Shown here one piece after another: positions 5,290 to 5,989 of a stretch of DNA of 5,989 nt. The translations under genes were made by a program, and so were the position numbers. The stretch comes from Opitutaceae bacterium (GTDB taxonomy: Bacteria; Verrucomicrobiota; Verrucomicrobiae; Opitutales; Opitutaceae), in NCBI GenBank assembly GCA_031266495.1, contig JAISAX010000395.1, forward strand, positions 1 to 5,989. The letters run 5' to 3'. The notes below the pieces were generated by a model, which saw only the letters and a program-made list of their open reading frames with translations, was not told the DNA's origin and did not search any database. The first letter of the stretch is position 1; each line of letters starts with the position of its first letter.

Positions 5290-5841
5290 ATGCCCGATTC
5301 CCTTTCCGAAAAAAAACTTCGCCGCGTGCTGGTCGTTTCCGCTCTCGATGGCTGGAGCATCGCGCTTTTTGCGGGAGCCTGCACCCTGCTTTCGCTCGCC
5401 TTTGCCGAACGGGTCGGCGTGTTCGTCGGCACGCTGGTGACGGCCGGCGGGGTGATCGAGCTGCTCGGCAACCGCCGCCTGAAACGCGGCGATGCCGGCG
5501 GAGCGACCGCGCTGGTGGGCGCGCAACTCGTCATCCTCGGCACGATCTGGGTGTACGCGGCGGTCAACCTCGCGCTTTTCGACGAAGCGCGGCTCCTGGG
5601 GCAACTCACGGCCGGCGGGGCCGGGGTGAGCGCGTTGCTCGACCAGGCCGGCATCACGACCGGCGACATCCGGCTGCTGCTCCGGCCCGCGTTTTTTGCG
5701 TTCTACCTGACGGTCATGCTGGTGACATTGTTTTTCCAGGGGGGCCTGGCGCTCTGGTACCGCAACCGGCGGCCGGCGGTGAGGCAGGCGCTGGCGGATC
5801 GCGAGCGGGTGCCTCCGCCTCCGCCGATGCCCCGGAGCTGA
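5290..5841 (+). CDS. Four-helix membrane protein of unknown function
   Basis: A 183-residue protein I cannot assign to a family. Four hydrophobic segments are visible at about 13-38 (VLVVSALDGWSIALFAGACTL), 42-59, 72-97 (ATALVGAQLVILGTIWVYAAV) and 131-157 (RPAFFAFYLTVMLVTLFFQG). Basic residues flank them (KKLRR before helix 1, NRRLKR between 2 and 3, RNRRP after 4). By the positive-inside rule both termini would be cytoplasmic. The tail is charged and proline-rich (VPPPPPMPRS). ATG 5290 is chosen because the frame upstream, open from GTG 5155, is polar and unlike the rest and would overlap the promoter region of yqeY. No ribosome binding site is clear. A strong hairpin begins five bases after the stop, so it is probably a single-gene transcript. 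No catalytic motif is seen. Confidence 0.82.
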   Translation: MPDSLSEKKLRRVLVVSALDGWSIALFAGACTLLSLAFAERVGVFVGTLVTAGGVIELLGNRRLKRGDAGGATALVGAQLVILGTIWVYAAVNLALFDEARLLGQLTAGGAGVSALLDQAGITTGDIRLLLRPAFFAFYLTVMLVTLFFQGGLALWYRNRRPAVRQALADRERVPPPPPMPRS

Positions 5842-5845
5842 ACCC

Positions 5846-5868
5846 GGGTTTTGCCGACGGCAAAACCC
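5846..5868 (+). terminator. Hairpin terminator after the membrane-protein gene
   Basis: GGGTTTTGCC (5846-5855), loop GAC, GGCAAAACCC (5859-5868) form a perfect 10-bp stem five bases after the TGA. The sequence that follows (TGACGTTG) has no T-run, so it lacks the classic intrinsic form. Position and stem quality still favour a terminator or 3'-end stabiliser. Confidence 0.6.
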
Positions 5869-5904
5869 TGACGTTGCACCCGCCGGAAAAACCATTTTCG
5901 TCAG

Positions 5905-5922
5905 CGGCTTCCGGTGAAGCCG
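5905..5922. terminator. Second hairpin just upstream of the tRNA
   Basis: CGGCTTC (5905-5911), loop CGGT, GAAGCCG (5916-5922) form a 7-bp stem ending six bases before the tRNA. It could be a second termination hairpin or part of the tRNA precursor leader. Confidence 0.4.
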
Positions 5923-5928
5923 GAAAAC

Positions 5929-5989
5929 GGGCCTTTAGCTCAACGGTCAGAGCAGGGGACTCATAATCCCTTGGTTGCGGGTTCGAATC
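5929..5989 (+). tRNA. tRNA with anticodon CAT, probably tRNA-Ile2 (truncated by window end)
   Basis: Sixty-one bases of a tRNA are visible. The acceptor 5' strand is GGGCCTT (5929-5935), followed by TA and a D-stem GCTC/GAGC (5938-5941, 5950-5953). The anticodon stem is GGGGA/TCCCT (5955-5959, 5967-5971) with loop CTCATAA, placing CAT at 5962-5964. A 5-base variable loop is followed by T-stem GCGGG (5977-5981) and T-loop TTCGAAT (5982-5988). The 3' T-strand and acceptor strand are beyond the edge. CAT could mean elongator Met, initiator Met or Ile2, in which TilS converts the C to lysidine to read ATA. The body closely resembles the bacterial Ile2 pattern (acceptor GGCCCTTTAG and CTCATAATC then TTGGT in Escherichia coli ileX), so Ile2 is preferred. 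The initiator is unlikely because its three consecutive G-C pairs next to the loop are absent. Confidence 0.9.

Noticed and set aside
4313..5440. 375-codon forward frame across the element and opposite yqeY
   Set aside because: It reads through hairpins and the antisense of yqeY; the composition is a shadow and there is no plausible start.

Overview
This is a GC-rich bacterial chromosomal window whose genes are housekeeping or commonplace; I do not see a new multi-gene system. The best guess for the source is a verrucomicrobial (Opitutaceae-like) bacterium. That is an inference from high GC, proline- and alanine-rich linkers, long poly(C) runs, the near absence of Shine-Dalgarno sequences, and the mix of a LysM protein, ParB, SulP and YqeY. 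I cannot exclude another GC-rich phylum.

Layout from left to right. Positions 1-111 hold the last 36 codons of an upstream gene. A 441-base stretch follows with no convincing gene; it contains one weak short ORF, a small hairpin and a C-tract/G-tract hairpin. Then come three same-strand genes: a secreted LysM protein (553-1200), the chromosome-partition protein ParB (1285-2334), and a SulP anion transporter with a C-terminal STAS domain (2506-4434). A hexamer repeat tract fills half of the parB-sulP gap. The convergent gap 4435-4690 between sulP and yqeY is the most structured DNA here. It has pentamer-phased repeats, four hairpins that share one 8-mer, a long imperfect inverted repeat and flanking direct repeats, and it looks like a MITE- or REP-type element. 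yqeY runs leftward (4691-5143). A four-helix membrane protein of unknown function diverges from it (5290-5841). Two hairpins follow, and the window ends inside a tRNA gene with anticodon CAT, probably the lysidine-type tRNA-Ile2.

Little ties the genes together functionally. ParB acts in origin segregation, but its usual partner parA is not in view. The LysM protein acts in the cell envelope, SulP moves anions across the inner membrane, and YqeY is probably linked to tRNA-dependent amidation or tRNA metabolism. The items most worth a second look are the repeat element at 4441-4659, the run of 20 consecutive C in parB, and the hexamer array upstream of sulP.
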